A DNA stretch of 64,000 bases from Phoma sp. XZ068 (taxonomy: Eukaryota > Ascomycota > Dothideomycetes > Pleosporales > Didymellaceae): positions 434,001 to 498,000 of the forward strand of contig RBKR01000010.1 of assembly GCA_004835665.1 (NCBI GenBank). The letters run 5' to 3'. Below are positions 21,597 through 33,780 of this stretch, piece by piece (within the stretch, counting starts at the first letter, position 1; each line of letters starts with the position of its first letter). The position numbers and the translations under genes are program-made. The notes beneath the pieces are model-generated. The model saw nothing but the letters and a program-made list of their open reading frames with translations, was not told the origin of the DNA and searched no databases.

Positions 21597-21738
21597 TGTC
21601 AGATTTAATGCTTGTATTGTGTTGGTGACTTCTTGTCTCCCTTTTCCTAAATCTATGCTTGTGTGTTTTTACGCGAGCTTTGTGTAACCAGACCGTGCAC
21701 CATCTCGGCCTCTGGCCTCTCCATCCTTGTATCTGACA
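21597..21738 (-). repeat. 3' LTR of Copia element 1
   Basis: A 142-bp sequence with 8-bp inverted ends TGTCAGAT/ATCTGACA. It abuts a purine tract on its inner side (sense GAGGGGGTG just before TGTCAG). Its ends resemble the LTR at 47208-47368. Confidence 0.8.
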
Positions 21739-21800
21739 CACCCCCTCAGCTTGGTGACTCTTAGGCTCTAAGCTGGACGCAATAGTTATGCTTCCGTCAT

Positions 21801-24800
21801 CTATGTAACGGACAATTTCTCAAGCTGATCCTGTATCTCCTCAAGCTGGGCGTCTGGTGGTGGTTGGTGGTTGGTGCCTTTGATCAGGCCGAGCTGCTTC
21901 AAGAACGTTGGCCACTTGTTAGCAGGTAGGGCTTTTGTAAACCCATCAGCGAGCATCTCAGCTGATGGTGTGTACTGGACGGCAATTGTCTGTCGCAATA
22001 CTTCTTGCCTAAGCCAGTGGTTGTGGATATCCACATGACGAAGCTTGGTCTGCAGCTTTGATATCTCCTTGGTGACTAACTGAATGGTTTGAGTATTGTC
22101 GCACTGTATTGTGATAGCTGACTTAGAGAGTTCAACTCCGAGTTCCGTAAGCAGTCGGGAGGTGAACATCGCTTCTTTGGCTACCTGTGAGAGAGCTAGG
22201 AGCTCTGCTTCAGTTGTGGAGGTGGTGACAGTGTCTTGTTTATTTGCTCGCCAGGCGATCAGTCCTCCATATAGTTTAATGGTGTATCCTTGGGAGCTCT
22301 TTCGGTCCAGTGTATTGTCTGCAAAGGAGGCATCGCTTGTTACTTCTAGGCATTCACCTCCTCCAAGTTGAAGTGATCTCTGTCGGGTGTTCCTGAGGTA
22401 CATCAGTACGCGGTCTGCGGCGTCGTGATGGTCTAACCCCCGGATTCATGAGGAACCGAGCGAGTCTTGAGGTCGCAAAGGCGATGTCTGGTCGCGTGGT
22501 GACTGCAGCAAAGAGCAGTGATCCAATCTTGCGTTGATACCTGTTGATCCCTGCAGGAGTAGCGATGCCCGTATAAGGCTTTAACTCAACAATTGCCATA
22601 GGAGTGTCGTGGCGAGCGTCTGTCTTGTCGGCCAGGTGACTAATTTTGTCGATGTAGGAGGCCTGGGAGAGTTGGATTCGTTTGTTAGGTCGATCTCGAA
22701 CAACTTCCATACCAAAGAACCATTGGAGTTCGTTTCCACCTGTGAGGGTGTACTTTTCTTGCAGGAGCTTCATCGCTTGCTGGGCGTCTTGCTCTTCCGC
22801 CTTGGCGAACGCAACGATGATGTCATCGACGTAGAAGAAGATAATGATTCCGTTCCTCATTAGGCAGCATGCCTCATGTGGTACGATTTTGAAACCAAGG
22901 GAGAGAAGGGTCAATGTGAACTCCTTCTGCCATAAAAGTGGAGATATTCTCAGGCCGTACAACGCTTTGTTGACTTGCAGTATCGTGCCTGGTTTCTGAT
23001 GCCCATGGGGCATTCTCATGTACACTTCTCGGTCTATAGACGCGTGTACAAAGGCGTTTGTCACATCATACTGTCTGAGTTCCAGGTCGCGATGGGCGGC
23101 GATAGCCATCAACATTCGGAACGACCGGCTGGCTAGAGTAGCAGCATAGGTGTCTTGTGATGTAATGTTTCGTTGCTGGTCACCTCGTACTACCAGCCTT
23201 GCCTTGCACTTCAGAAGGTGATGGTTCTTGTCGAGCTTGTATGTGTATACCCACATGCAGTCAAGGATCTGCTGCCCTGTTGCTCTGATCTTCTTGGCTG
23301 GGACTTCTGTCCAAGACTTCATCTTGTGATGGCTATCTAGGTGCTCTTTCTCAGCTTCCTTAAACCATTCGCAGAGTGTGTGGTCTTCTAGTTTCGAGTG
23401 TGCAGTTGGTAAAGGTGGAAGTTGGTCTCGATGGGGCTTGAGTCCTTGAGCTAGGAGTCGTCTCATCTGAGCCTTGTCGATGACTCTTCCTTGATGAGTT
23501 CCAATTGAACCTCCTTGAGTGCCCGCAATAAATGCAGCTTTCCATGGGACTGTGCGTGACGTTCCTGATGTGTGATGGCAGTCCCCAAGTGGATCGCTTG
23601 AAAGCATCTGTGTGAGTAAAGCTACCGGCGGCGGAGTAGATGGTGGCGTTGGGTACGCATAAGATATTTTTCTCCCTTGATGGTAGCCAGGTTGGCTTTC
23701 CTCTTCTTGAGTGGACTCTGGTCCTAAGACTGTCTCGTCTTCATAGAAGGTCTGAGTTTCTGGTTCTTCATGAGTTGGTTCTGGCAGTTCAACGCTTCTC
23801 ATCCACATGGCAATCTCATCGAGAATGCTGTGCATGAGGTTGTCCATCAGATCCTCATTCTTGCCATCGAAAACGGAGTCTTCATCAAACACTACATCTC
23901 TTGTGCTTATGACTTTGGCCATGGAGGGGACCCATACTCTGTAGATGTTAGATGATCGGTATCCAACGAGGTATCCTATCCAGGCTCGGGGATCAAGGCG
24001 CTGGAGTCGTGATTTGTTTCGGAGAGTGTCGCTAGTGAGTGCAAATGCCTTGCAACCGTACGCTTTTAGGTGTACTTGGTTTGGCTTGCGTGGTGGAGTG
24101 ACTATCCCATTGTGGAGGGCTGCTCTAGTAAAGAAGACTTCGTATGGTGATCTCCATTTGTTAGAGTAGTTTGGCGTTCGGTTGTGTAGGTATACTGCAG
24201 CTCTAACAATTTCTGGCCACATTTCCCAGGGTAAGTTCGCATCGAGACGCATGGTGCGCGCTTTGTCTTTTATTACACCCCCTGAGCGTTCTGCCCCTCC
24301 ATTTTGGGCTTGAGTATCTGGAGCAGAAGGCTCTAGCCGGATAGCATGCGCAGTGCACCATCTTGCAACTTCAGGCTTTGTTGCTGTGATTTCTCCATCA
24401 CACTCAATTACCTTGACCATGATATTATATTGCTGGTGAAGAAATCGCGTCATTATATCCAGAAAGAAGATAATGGTCTTTGCAGGTCTGTTGTCCTTAA
24501 AGTAGTAGTCCCATAGGAAACCTGAGTATCTGTCGGTGACTAGCAACTGACTCTTCTCCTTGGTGGTGCTTCCATCTTCATATGAGTGGAAATCAACTGC
24601 AAGGCGCTCGCCTGGCCCTTCGTCGTTTATTCGAGGCGTCCGCTTGATCTGTCTCTTGGTTTTGGCTCTCCCGCAAGCATTGCATGGCACTGTAGTTATG
24701 CCTTTAATTGCCTGGGAGGGCAGCTCGATGCTCTCGCTTTGGAGTGACGACCTGATCGTCCCGTCGCAGGCGGTGTGAAGGATGCCCATGGCATTTCGGC

Positions 24801-25452
24801 AAAGTCGTTTGAACTTCGTCGACACTGTCTGAATTGTGGTGGTCGAAAGCGCATCAAACCTGCCATCATACATCTCCCAGAGGTTATGTATTTCAGCCAC
24901 GGACTAAAACGATTTCTTCCACCCCTCGTAGTTGGTGACTCCTCCCAACTTCTTGAAGCCTTGCTCGTTAACAGCTTTGCCAGCGCTGCTAACCTTGGCA
25001 TGTTTCTCAAAGTCCAGAAAGGCCTCCACCAGATCGCTGTCATCTGCGCTGCCTGCTGGACCGTCACTCATCACTTGTAGCTCCCCTGTCGGGTCTCTGA
25101 GTCTGCGGTTCTCCGCTCTTAGTCTGTCCATCTCGTCACGCCTTGCCGCATGTCCGCTATCTCCACCTTCCTGCCCTGGTTGTCCTCTCTCCTCTTGCCG
25201 TTCGTGCATCACCCGCCCACTGGTGCTTCCGTCCGGGTTGATGCGGCGGTTGCGTTCCATTTCTTCAAGCCGACGCTGTTCGGCGGCGGTGATGTTGCGA
25301 CGGTTGGGTCGAGTCGAGGACATCTCCAGGACAGTGGCTGAGAAGGCTTCTTCAATAACTATATTGCGTGCTCGTGTCGATTGCTGATGGTTGACGGGTG
25401 ATGCGATGGAAGTATTTTCTACTCGGCGCCTACCATCCTTTCGGCCCTTCAA
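21801..25452 (-). pseudogene. Copia gag-pol polyprotein, broken
   Basis: Minus-strand frames: a gag N-terminal piece (25452-24904, ending YEGWKKSF), an in-frame TAG at 24904-24906, then integrase, reverse transcriptase and RNase H (24900-21801). Integrase residues are in LAVDFHSYED, IECDGE and AQNGGAERSGG; the RT active site is FYVDDII; RNase H shows SDASFADN and TEAELLALS. A one-base gain in the C run at 22437-22441 shifts the frame between RT and RNase H. Protease and the gag zinc knuckle are absent. The TAG may be a C-to-T change of a Gln codon or mark the recombination point. Confidence 0.9.
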
Positions 25453-25503
25453 GGCCTCGGATCGTCCGGAAGGACGCGTGTACCTCTTTGGCTACCCTTG
25501 CAC

Positions 25504-26074
25504 CGTTCTGACGAGTTCAGGGACTTCCATTTGGCTCATCCTGAACCCCCTCTCGATTGCTGAGGCGCTTCTTCGCCTCTCGAGCCCGTTGTACAACGCA
25601 GCTTGGTCAGAGCTGCGAGGTCCCATCGCGAGGGAACTGGTTGCGCAAGCACTGCTCCTTGGTGCTAAGGTGACGGGCTCAGGACTACCAGGCTCATCCT
25701 GGGCCCCCTCTCGATTGGCGCTTCTGGCCTCTCGAGCTTGCTATACAACGCAGCCTGGTCAGAGCTGCGAGGTCCCATCGCGAGGGAGCTGGTGCGAGCA
25801 CTGCTCTCGGTGCTGTGACGAGTTCAGGACTACCAGGATCGTCCTGAACCCTCTCTCGATTGCTGAGGCGCTTCTCGCCCCTCGAGACTCTCTACAACGC
25901 GGCTTTGTCAAGGCAGCGAGGTCCCATCACGAGGGAACTGGTGCGAGCACTGCTCTCGGTGCTGTGACGAGTTCAGGACTACCAGGATCGTCCTGAACCC
26001 TCTCTCGATTGCTGAGGCGCTTCTCGCCCCTCGAGCCCATTGTACAACGTGGCCTTGTCAGGACCACGAGGTTC
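25504..26074. repeat. Tandem repeat of about 149 bp, 3.7 copies, in Copia 1 leader
   Basis: Units start TGACGAGTTCAGGACTACCA at about 25504 (variant), 25668 (variant), 25816 and 25965; the last unit is partial. The two right-hand units are nearly identical over 85 bp and more, the left ones more diverged. No coding sense. It lies between the primer site and the gag start, where the packaging signal of a retroelement would be. Confidence 0.85.
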
Positions 26075-26144
26075 ATACAACATGCAGCCAACATGAGGGA
26101 ACCCTCACCCCCTGTTTTGTATTGGCCGTAAGCAATACGCGAAA

Positions 26145-26159
26145 GCGCCGGGCTCATAA
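26145..26159 (-). other. Primer-binding site of Copia element 1
   Basis: Sense sequence TTATGAGCCCGGCGC, two bases inside the 5' LTR. It matches the complement of the 5' half of initiator tRNA-Met up to the anticodon loop (fungal tRNA reads ...GGGCUCAUAA...), the half-tRNA priming known from Drosophila copia. Confidence 0.7.
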
Positions 26160-26161
26160 CC

Positions 26162-26285
26162 TGTCAAAACTTTGGGGGTGTAAGAGTTATCTCATTAATC
26201 AAGCTGGGCCTGAGACTAAGTAATGGCGCTAATTAGTCATGTAGACAAGGTCACATGACCACTGCCTTCATCGCCCATCTTGACA
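26162..26285 (-). repeat. Putative 5' LTR of Copia element 1
   Basis: 124 bp with TGTCAA/TTGACA inverted ends, placed directly outside the primer site. Its outer boundary rests only on the inverted ends. Confidence 0.5.
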
Positions 26286-27378
26286 GTAAGAGCACACATC
26301 ACCAACGAAATCCACGATTATCGACAGGTCAGAGACAATGACTCGGTTCACTTGCAGGTGAGTACCTCTTTTGGTGGTGTAGTCGCCTCCAACGGCTCGG
26401 CGAAGGACTCTCAGTTCAAGGGGTAACGAGCCGGCCAGATACTGACTGCTCGTTGGTGGAGTGTCGAAGGCTGGTGCAATGATGTGCTGGCAGCACGAAC
26501 TCGTACGAAGGACCTGGACCTACCGGACTTTCATGACTTCAAGTCCCGCAGAGACCTCACCTAAGCCAAAGACTAGTTGGCTCAGGCTATTACGTCCATA
26601 TCCCCATCAATACCCTCAAGGCGAGTGAGACTCAAACATGGCAGCTCAATCGTCTGGAGACTCAGCAGAGACAATATCCGCTTCCGTCAAACGCGAAACC
26701 ATGGTTAGAGTCGGATGAACAGCAGTTACAAGCTGCGTAGGAAATGATCCATCGCTATGACAACATCGATATATGTATCCTATCCCATTTGACCATGCCG
26801 CCCACATATTACATCATACGGCTATTGCTCGACCGTATTGCATTAGACCTGTTTCTACGACTTTTGGGACTGGCTTCCGGGCGCGACTCGATTTTTGTCC
26901 CAGGATATTACGATAACAGCGAGGACTCAAATTTCGAAAAGTGGTGGGCCTTGTTTAGTTGCGTGTAGCTGGCCGGAAAGTCGGCCGTGTCGCAAGAATG
27001 TTGAATAAGACACGTTAGGAACCAACTATTGTGATGGACAGCTTCTTTGTTGTAAAAAATGCTTTTGGTGCTAATGTGTCTTGAATTTTAGGTGTTGTGC
27101 AACCTGGCTCCTTAAAAAGCTAAGACACAGCGACGCGTTCATTGACATCCACTCTAGGATCGGACCCGCTATCCCAACGTCTCGGGCGCCCTGCTTTGAA
27201 AGTTGCATCACGTGTCACGTGCTGCTAGTTTGCCCCAGCCCACTTCTCTATTTCCTTTTCCATCGCCTCCGGCATCGCCACTATCAGCCAGTCAAACGCT
27301 CGAAACGCCTGCTGTGGCTCACGGTTGTCCCACAATCGCCAATCGCCCCCCATCGCGTCGCGAGTCCAGGTCTCATCG
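26286..27378. other. Intergenic, no gene recognised
   Basis: Between Copia 1 and the histidine kinase gene. A 74-aa plus-strand ORF at 26744-26968 has no similarity I can name. The last part is pyrimidine-rich and is probably promoter and 5' leader of the kinase gene. Confidence 0.4.
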
Positions 27379-27446
27379 TAGTCTAGATTTCGTTGCAGTC
27401 TAGGTTTCGTTGCGGTCTGGATTTCTTTGCAGTCTAAATCTCGTCA
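27379..27446 (+). repeat. Four 17-bp tandem units upstream of the histidine kinase
   Basis: Four units of the form YRGTCTRGATTTCGTTG (27379, 27396, 27413, 27430), each with 1-5 differences. It sits 164 bp before the kinase start codon, so it may lie in the 5' UTR or core promoter. Confidence 0.7.
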
Positions 27447-27609
27447 TACTCTCCGTTTACGCAAGACGACCAATATAGCGATCACCTTTCCTCGCGGTTC
27501 ACTCACCTGCTCCCCTCACTCCTAGACCGTTCCCTGCGCCTGATGGAGTGCTCTTTGCTGTCTCTCCGCTGCAGCACAGCTGCTTTACTCCTTAAGTAAT
27601 CCACTTCAA

Positions 27610-30600
27610 ATGATAAAATTCGAGTCGCTATTAGAGGCTAGGAGGGAGCACGACGTCTTCCGACTCTATGGAGCAGCCTTCCGCGATATACCCCAGCTCA
27701 ACCTACTAGCAGCATCGCCAGAGGCTTCTCCTCTACTAGGCGACCATGTGCCGCGAGCTGCCAAAGACTCGGCCCTCACGGCCTTTGCCCAGTTGGCCGC
27801 AATGCGCCTCCAGGGGACACGCGCATTAATCTCGCTGATCGACAAGGAGCGACAACATGTTCTCGCCGAAAGCACACCGACCATGTCTCTGCGTTCCGGG
27901 TCACAGAATCAATCACCTGGTGACCTCTGGCTAGGGAACGTGAGTTTCCCAAGAACTTTGGGGGTTTGTGAGACAGTGTTGGATATAGACCCCGCCTGCC
28001 TCAACCGAGGCGCAGATGCCGCCATTGTGATCAACGATCTCGCGCAAAGCGAGCAATTCGCACACCAGGGCTATGTACAGGGCAATACCATGCGGTTCTA
28101 TGCAGCAGTTCCTCTACTTAGTCCTGCCGGGGCCATTGTTGGCGCCTTGAGCGTTTTGGACGATAAAGCCCGCGATGGCATACCCAGTCAGGACATCCTC
28201 TACCTCCAGGATCTAGCAGCGACCATTATGGAGCACCTAGATACGTACACGCTCAAGGACCAGCACCACCGTGGAGAGCAACTGACCCGTGGGCTCATCT
28301 CTTTTGCCGAAGGAGCGTCGGCTCTACAACATTATGATGCCAATCACGACCACCACACTCCACAGCCATATGATGAAAACCTAAGCCACCCCGCTCTCCT
28401 ACCATATCATGACGATGCGGAGATTCCCACTTTACGACCGCATGACAGCAATCGAAGCGCTTCAAGGCCATCGACACCTATGGACTTCGCGCAGATTGTA
28501 CGGGAACCAGAAGCACCTTCAAGCAGGCCGCATGCGCGTGGCTCTGTCCAGGCTCTACAGGATAGTATCCTACCAGCAAATTCGAAAGCTATGTTCGCCC
28601 GCGCGGCGAATATTATGCGAGCTTCCAGCGACTTGGACGGTGTTCTCATTCTGGATGCATCTATCGCCGCCAGGGGACAGCAAAAGCAAGGAAACGACAC
28701 AGGAGAGAGCTCATATGACTCAAGATCTGCTAGTGAAGGGGAGGATTCCCATCTGTGTCACGGGTCAAGGCGTAACTCTGCAGCCCAACCATCGCCCACG
28801 AACACCGAGAAAAGATGCCATATCCTCGGGTTCTCGACTCCGGAGACATCTAGCGTGGCTGACAATATATGGGCACTTAAACGTAGATCGCCTCTGGAGT
28901 CGGACCTCCGGCGGATGCTCGATTTGTTCCCCGGTGGAGAGATCTTGCACTTCACAGCCGACGGAGAAGCCATTTTTTCGACAGACGAGTCTGAATTGTC
29001 TTCGAACACCACTACAGCCTTAGAGAGAAGGCAACGACATAGACATGCAGGTGACCGTATGCAAAAAACGCTGGGCGCTATCCAGGCAACTCTTCCAGGC
29101 GCTCGAAGCGTGGCATTCATCCCATTTTGGGATTTCGAACGTTCCCGATGGTTCGCTGGATGTCTGTGTTGGACGAAAAAACCAGACCGACTCCTTTCGG
29201 CAAAATTCGATCTCCTCTTCTTCAAGGTGTTTAGCCATTCGGTCATGACCGAGCTTGCCAGGCTCGACGCAATCGCCTCGAATCAAGTTAAAACATCGTT
29301 CGTTTCGCTGATATCACATGAGCTTCGGTCCCCTTTACATGGCATTCTTGGTTCTATTCAGTTCATGCAGGACAGTCCCCTCGACTCCTTGCAGGTCACG
29401 ATGCTTAACACCATGGCGGCATGCGGACAAATTCTCCTCGACACCATTGATCACATTCTGGATTATTCAAAAATCAACGAAACCAATCGGAGTGTGTCTT
29501 CCAAGAGACTGAACGGGACGAAAACCATCTGTCTGTCTTCAAGACCACTGAACAGTCATAGACCAAGCGCGGCGACGCCACAAGACTCTACCTTCGACAT
29601 TGGACTAGTGACAGAAAGGGTAGTAGAGGCACTCTTTGCTGCTCAATCTTATCAAGCGATATCAGACAATCTTGAGGATGTCGTTCTTCATCCGCTGGAA
29701 TCAAGATCGGCTGATGATGATTCAATGTTCCCTCCGATTCCTCCGAACCGCAAAAACTACTTCATTGTTCTTGACATTGCAGACTATGACTGGAGATTTT
29801 GTCTCCATGCTGCCGGCGCATGGAGAAGGGTTCTCGTGAATGTTTTTGGCAATGCGCTGAAGTTCACCGATTCTGGACATATCAAAATCTCCCTCCGAGC
29901 CGACCGGAGTAAGGAAGCAGATGCCTCTACTCGAGTTACCTTAACCGTCACTGACACCGGTCTGGGCATTGGCCCGGAGTTCCTAGCGAACAAATTGTTC
30001 GAACCATTCTCTCAAGAGAATCCTCATTCAGCTGGGGCCGGCCTTGGACTTAGCATCGTTCGGCAGATTGTTGAAACCATCGGCGGAAAGGTCGAGGTCA
30101 CCTCGACGAAGCATACTGGTACTCAGCTAGTTTTCGAGCTTGCATTATACAAACCAGAAACACCACAGCCAGATTCACGCCAGAGGACCCAATTTCTAGA
30201 AGCTCTCCCAGTACTGGAAGGCCGAAGAATCGGGATCCTCAACAGAAAATGGTCCGAAACGCTCGAAGAACTTAGTACATGCGAATCTCATAAGCTTTTT
30301 ACAGATGCTCTTTCCACAACCTTGACTACCGTGCTCAAAATGGATGTCGTCCACACAAGCGAAGGGGAATCACACAACGCTGCTATTGTCATTTGTCCCG
30401 AGCCTTCATTCCGCTACCTCTCTGCTATCCGAAGTCAACGAACTGCGGGTAACAGAGCTCCAGTGACAATATTTGTCGCCACGGATGGACTGGAGGCGAC
30501 CACGTTACGCTCGGATGCCCGTATCCTAAACAAAGAGTCCGTTGTTGAAATAATGATACAACCGTAAGTCTGTCCCGTCATAGAAAACGCAAGAAACAAC

Positions 30601-31457
30601 TCATATTAACAAATGAGACAGGTGTGGACCTTACAAGCTGGCAAATATTCTCAATCACTGCCTTAATCGGTACGAATCACCCGATGAAAATCTTGAACAC
30701 GTTTCATCAACCCTGGATCCTCCAACACCCACGCCTTTGCTCCCTGATTCTACGAAATTCCCCATCAGAGAGATTATCGGCTTCCCGCTAGCCTCTCCTT
30801 TTCCTACGCCACCAGCACCATCCGATGAACCGGGGAATGCGTCAATACACACTCATTTCGGGCTAGTATCGCCGTTTCTAGAGGAAACGGCATCACCACA
30901 CGTCTTAATCACAGACGACAATCCCATCAACCGCAGGGTATGTGAACATAAAACTGCCCCCTTTACTTCCCTGCGCGCCCATTACAATGACGCTAACCAA
31001 ATCCAGTTGCTGGTGGCTTACATGAAGAAGTCGAAGCTTCTATATCAAGAGGCCGAAAACGGACTCGAAGCTGTGATGGCCTATCGGGGGGGTACAGTGA
31101 GGTTCGAAGTCATTCTGATGGGTATGTTGTTATTTCCCCTTGCGTTCCCGTCTCTTCCTGGCCTCTTCTCCCGACCCTGCTTCAAATTTGGCTTCAAACC
31201 AATTACCTCATGTAGATATTTCAATGCCTATAATGGATGGCATGACAGCAACACGCCTAATCCGCGACCACGAATCGAAACACAATATCAAACGCACTCG
31301 TATCATTGCTCTCACGGGCTTGACAAGTGTAAGTGCGAGACTTGAGGCTTGGAGTTCTGGAGTGGACTTCTTCATGACGAAGCCGGTTGATTTTAGGAAG
31401 TTGGGGAAGGTTATACGCGGGAGTAATGGGCTTGAAAAGGATTTAAGTGGGGTTTAA
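27610..31457 (+). CDS. GAF-domain hybrid histidine kinase
   Basis: Complete hybrid sensor kinase, four exons: 27610-30563, 30622-30937, 31007-31121 and 31215-31457, with GTAAGT or GTATGT donors; all splice phases fit. An N-terminal GAF domain (about residues 55-215) gives a soluble sensor with no membrane segment. HisKA shows SLISHELRSPLHG (His codon 29317-29319), followed by HATPase with NVFGNALKF, TDTGLGIG and GAGLGLSI. A low-complexity linker rich in Pro leads to a receiver with TDDNPINRR, DISMPIMDGM (acceptor Asp split by the intron at 31122-31214) and TKPVDF. The phosphate would go to a separate HPt protein. The signal sensed is unknown. The gene is uninterrupted and probably expressed; four 17-bp repeats lie just upstream. 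Confidence 0.93.
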
Positions 31458-32088
31458 TATGGAAAGAGGCTGCGGAAAGTAGACTTCCCAGACGGAAAGC
31501 GGAGATTGAGAGAGGATCGACAGCTCTACTCTCGCATGTAGGCTGTTCTTCGGCAGACAAGGAAGGACTTAGGCACTATAGAGTAATTGTATTTGATTTG
31601 GTCGAGTTTGCACATTTCCCCCTCAGAACAGTCCCAACCCTTCCCTTGTTCACAAGAATATTCACAAAGTAATAATCGTGGGGAAACGTATGCGCCGCAC
31701 ACGCTGCATTCTAGGACGGATTAAGGCAACAGAGAAGATGTGAGAACATGAAGTCTGCAAGAAGAATGAGAGCTGTGTTGTTTAAGGAGAGTAAAGCTCT
31801 CGAGACTATATACTGTATCAAGGAGTGATCTAACTGTGTGGGGTAAGGACTGTGTATGAGGATCATGTGATTTGGCAACAGATAGTGTTTGAGTGACAAT
31901 ACGTGGAGGCATTGTATGTTGAGATAGGAGAGGTGCGCAAACTTGGTGAGGTCCGTCACTCGCTTGTACGCGTCACTCGCTTATAAAACACGTTACTACA
32001 CCTACAGCTTCTTAAAGACCAAGTGCTCCCATTAGCCCACGACTCCTTCGCCTTCTTCCCTTCACTACGGGCCTCACATCTAATGGAT
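31458..32088. other. Intergenic between convergent genes
   Basis: No gene supported; 3' regions of the histidine kinase and the DUF829 gene. Confidence 0.5.
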
Positions 32089-32931
32089 TCAATGCATCCA
32101 AACCTCTCGTATCACACCCTTATACTTATCTATATGCATTCTGTAATGCTCGCAATGCCCGCTTCCTTCAAACTCTTCACTCCTAACATCCCACATCTTC
32201 TTTTTAGCCTCTTCGCTATGCTGTATAATATCCTCCCACCAGATGACTCTATCCATCTTGCCCCACATATACGTAATTTGCCTCTTACCTTCTTCTTTCT
32301 CATCTCCATTTTCTATGACTGATCCCTTCCACAACCCCTCGTTCAAGATTGTATCCCAGATTACTTGCTCAAACGTCGGATAGAATCCTAGCCAAGCACC
32401 CGCATACATCCAAAACGGAATTGCGTGCGCAATCGCTGGACCCAGAATACTCCATACACGACTCTGAGGAAGCGTAGATCGAATCGCGTTGTACGATTTC
32501 CAGTATTCGCCTTTTCCGGGAGAGGAATCGATAAGCAATCCATGCAGCGGGATAGCTTGGTTGGTTGCCTCGCGGTGCGCTAGTAGAAGTTGACTCGCAG
32601 AATTGGGTCCACCGTTGCTGAACGCATGCAGGAGGATTTTGGGGTTTGTGTCTGCTTGCACCACATTTTGAACCATGGTCACTGCATCCGCCATCATTTG
32701 CCGCTGTGTAAGATATGCGGGTGTGATTGTGCGAACAGAGGATTCGATAAGCAGGATAGGCGTGCGTGGTGCAAGGCTTTGATAGAGAGTAGTGTATTTG
32801 GCGATGTGCTTTTTGTGCGCGCCGAGCCAGGTGCATAGAATGATAAGCTCAGAAGATTCACATCTCTCTGGCTTGTAGAGTGTCGTGTATGTGTTAATTT
32901 TGAATGTGGAGGCTGCTTGCGTTGCGGTCAT
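32089..32931 (-). CDS. DUF829 / PaxU-TMEM53-like alpha/beta hydrolase
   Basis: Intact 280-aa single-exon gene of the DUF829 family (TMEM53 in animals, PaxU in indole-diterpene clusters). The alpha/beta-hydrolase triad can be placed as Ser in HAFSNGG, Asp in GKMDRVIWWEDI and His in GHCEHYR. The N-terminal strand ELIILCTWLGA and the segment AIPFWMYAGAWLGFY are hydrophobic, the latter perhaps membrane-associated. No biosynthetic cluster is seen around it, so a role in secondary metabolism is not supported here; substrate unknown. Start ATG at 32931. Confidence 0.88.
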   Translation of the reverse strand: MTATQAASTFKINTYTTLYKPERCESSELIILCTWLGAHKKHIAKYTTLYQSLAPRTPILLIESSVRTITPAYLTQRQMMADAVTMVQNVVQADTNPKILLHAFSNGGPNSASQLLLAHREATNQAIPLHGLLIDSSPGKGEYWKSYNAIRSTLPQSRVWSILGPAIAHAIPFWMYAGAWLGFYPTFEQVIWDTILNEGLWKGSVIENGDEKEEGKRQITYMWGKMDRVIWWEDIIQHSEEAKKKMWDVRSEEFEGSGHCEHYRMHIDKYKGVIREVWMH

Positions 32932-33312
32932 CTTTGTAATAGTAAGAGAGGAAAGGTGCTTCTAAATGCGCAGATTCGACCTATGAAGCCTTCTATTTGT
33001 CACGTTAGCGTCTCCTCCAATTAGAATTTTACTCCTCAAGTAGTACCGGACGTGTTTATCAGTCCGCGGTGGCAAGATCTTCTGCCCTACTGATTACTGA
33101 TGGTTGCTGACACCTTAAGTCCGCCCGAGATTATGTTGTCCTATCAGGCGTCGTCACAATATTGGTATTCCATCGGCTCGTGCACGATCTTATCGGTACC
33201 GTGGCTAATCAGAAAACGCGCACACCCACTATACGCGCGGGAAACACCAAAACTAGCTCTATTAGATATTGTTGCGAGATTCCTTGGTGGAAAGATCTAA
33301 TAAGCTTAACAA
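32932..33312. other. Intergenic, no gene recognised
   Basis: Upstream region of the DUF829 gene; nothing else seen. Confidence 0.5.
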
Positions 33313-33780
33313 TCAACCCTGCCTACATAGTTTGAACAGCAGCCAGAAGAGACATGGGGCGACGGCGAAACCCATTCCTATCTCGTGATGGGACAGCGGG
33401 AATACCTCAGCAGAATATGTGAACGGAATGGGGCCCTCTCCCGGTGAGTAGAAGATGGCGAAAATGTAAATGAAAAGAGCGATCAGCGCTAAATGGGCTG
33501 TGGATGTTTCCTGGATGTAGAAACAGAGCCCTGCTGCTAGAAGTGACCAAGCCATTGTTTGGAAAGGTGAAGAGTCACAGTGACCTTCGACCAAAGGTAT
33601 CGATAGTGCAGAACGCTGGAAAAGCGAAAAGAAAGTACAATGCTGGTAAAGCAGAAGATCTACAGATTTGCAATTGCCCATCAGCTTGCACGCAAACCGA
33701 ATAATCATTAGTCAGAGAGATAGGCCGGCGAGTAGGATGAGTGCAATCACCTCGCAAGCTCACACTGAGCGTCTTCACCA
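33313..33780 (-). pseudogene. MFS sugar-transporter remnant
   Basis: Minus-strand pieces match the C-terminal half of fungal sugar transporters: FAFPAFCTIDTFGRRSL (about 33590) in one frame and, after a break, TMAWSLLAAGLCFYI, then FYSPGEGPIPFTYSAEVFPL (33440-33395 region) and IGMGFAVAPCLFW in another. The sequence between the pieces shifts frame and the protein stops at 33313 before the last membrane helices. No N-terminal half is found upstream, so this is a truncated dead copy. Confidence 0.85.

Larger units (their letters stand above)
21597..26285 (-). mobile_element. Copia-type LTR retrotransposon 1, chimeric and defective
   Basis: Sense strand is minus. From the right: a putative 124-bp 5' LTR (26162-26285), primer site, leader with tandem repeats, truncated gag, integrase, reverse transcriptase, RNase H, purine tract and a 142-bp 3' LTR (21597-21738). 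The two LTRs do not resemble each other and the outer flanks (ACTCT, GTAAG) do not match, so the two halves come from different elements. No protease or gag zinc knuckle is visible, which places a junction near 24905. Confidence 0.75.

Noticed and set aside
25391..25996. 201-aa plus-strand ORF
   Set aside because: It lies in the tandem-repeat leader of Copia 1 and repeats itself with the array.
32089..32931. DUF829/PaxU-like gene as sign of an indole-diterpene cluster
   Set aside because: No prenyltransferase, cyclase or P450 gene lies nearby; the family is widespread outside such clusters.
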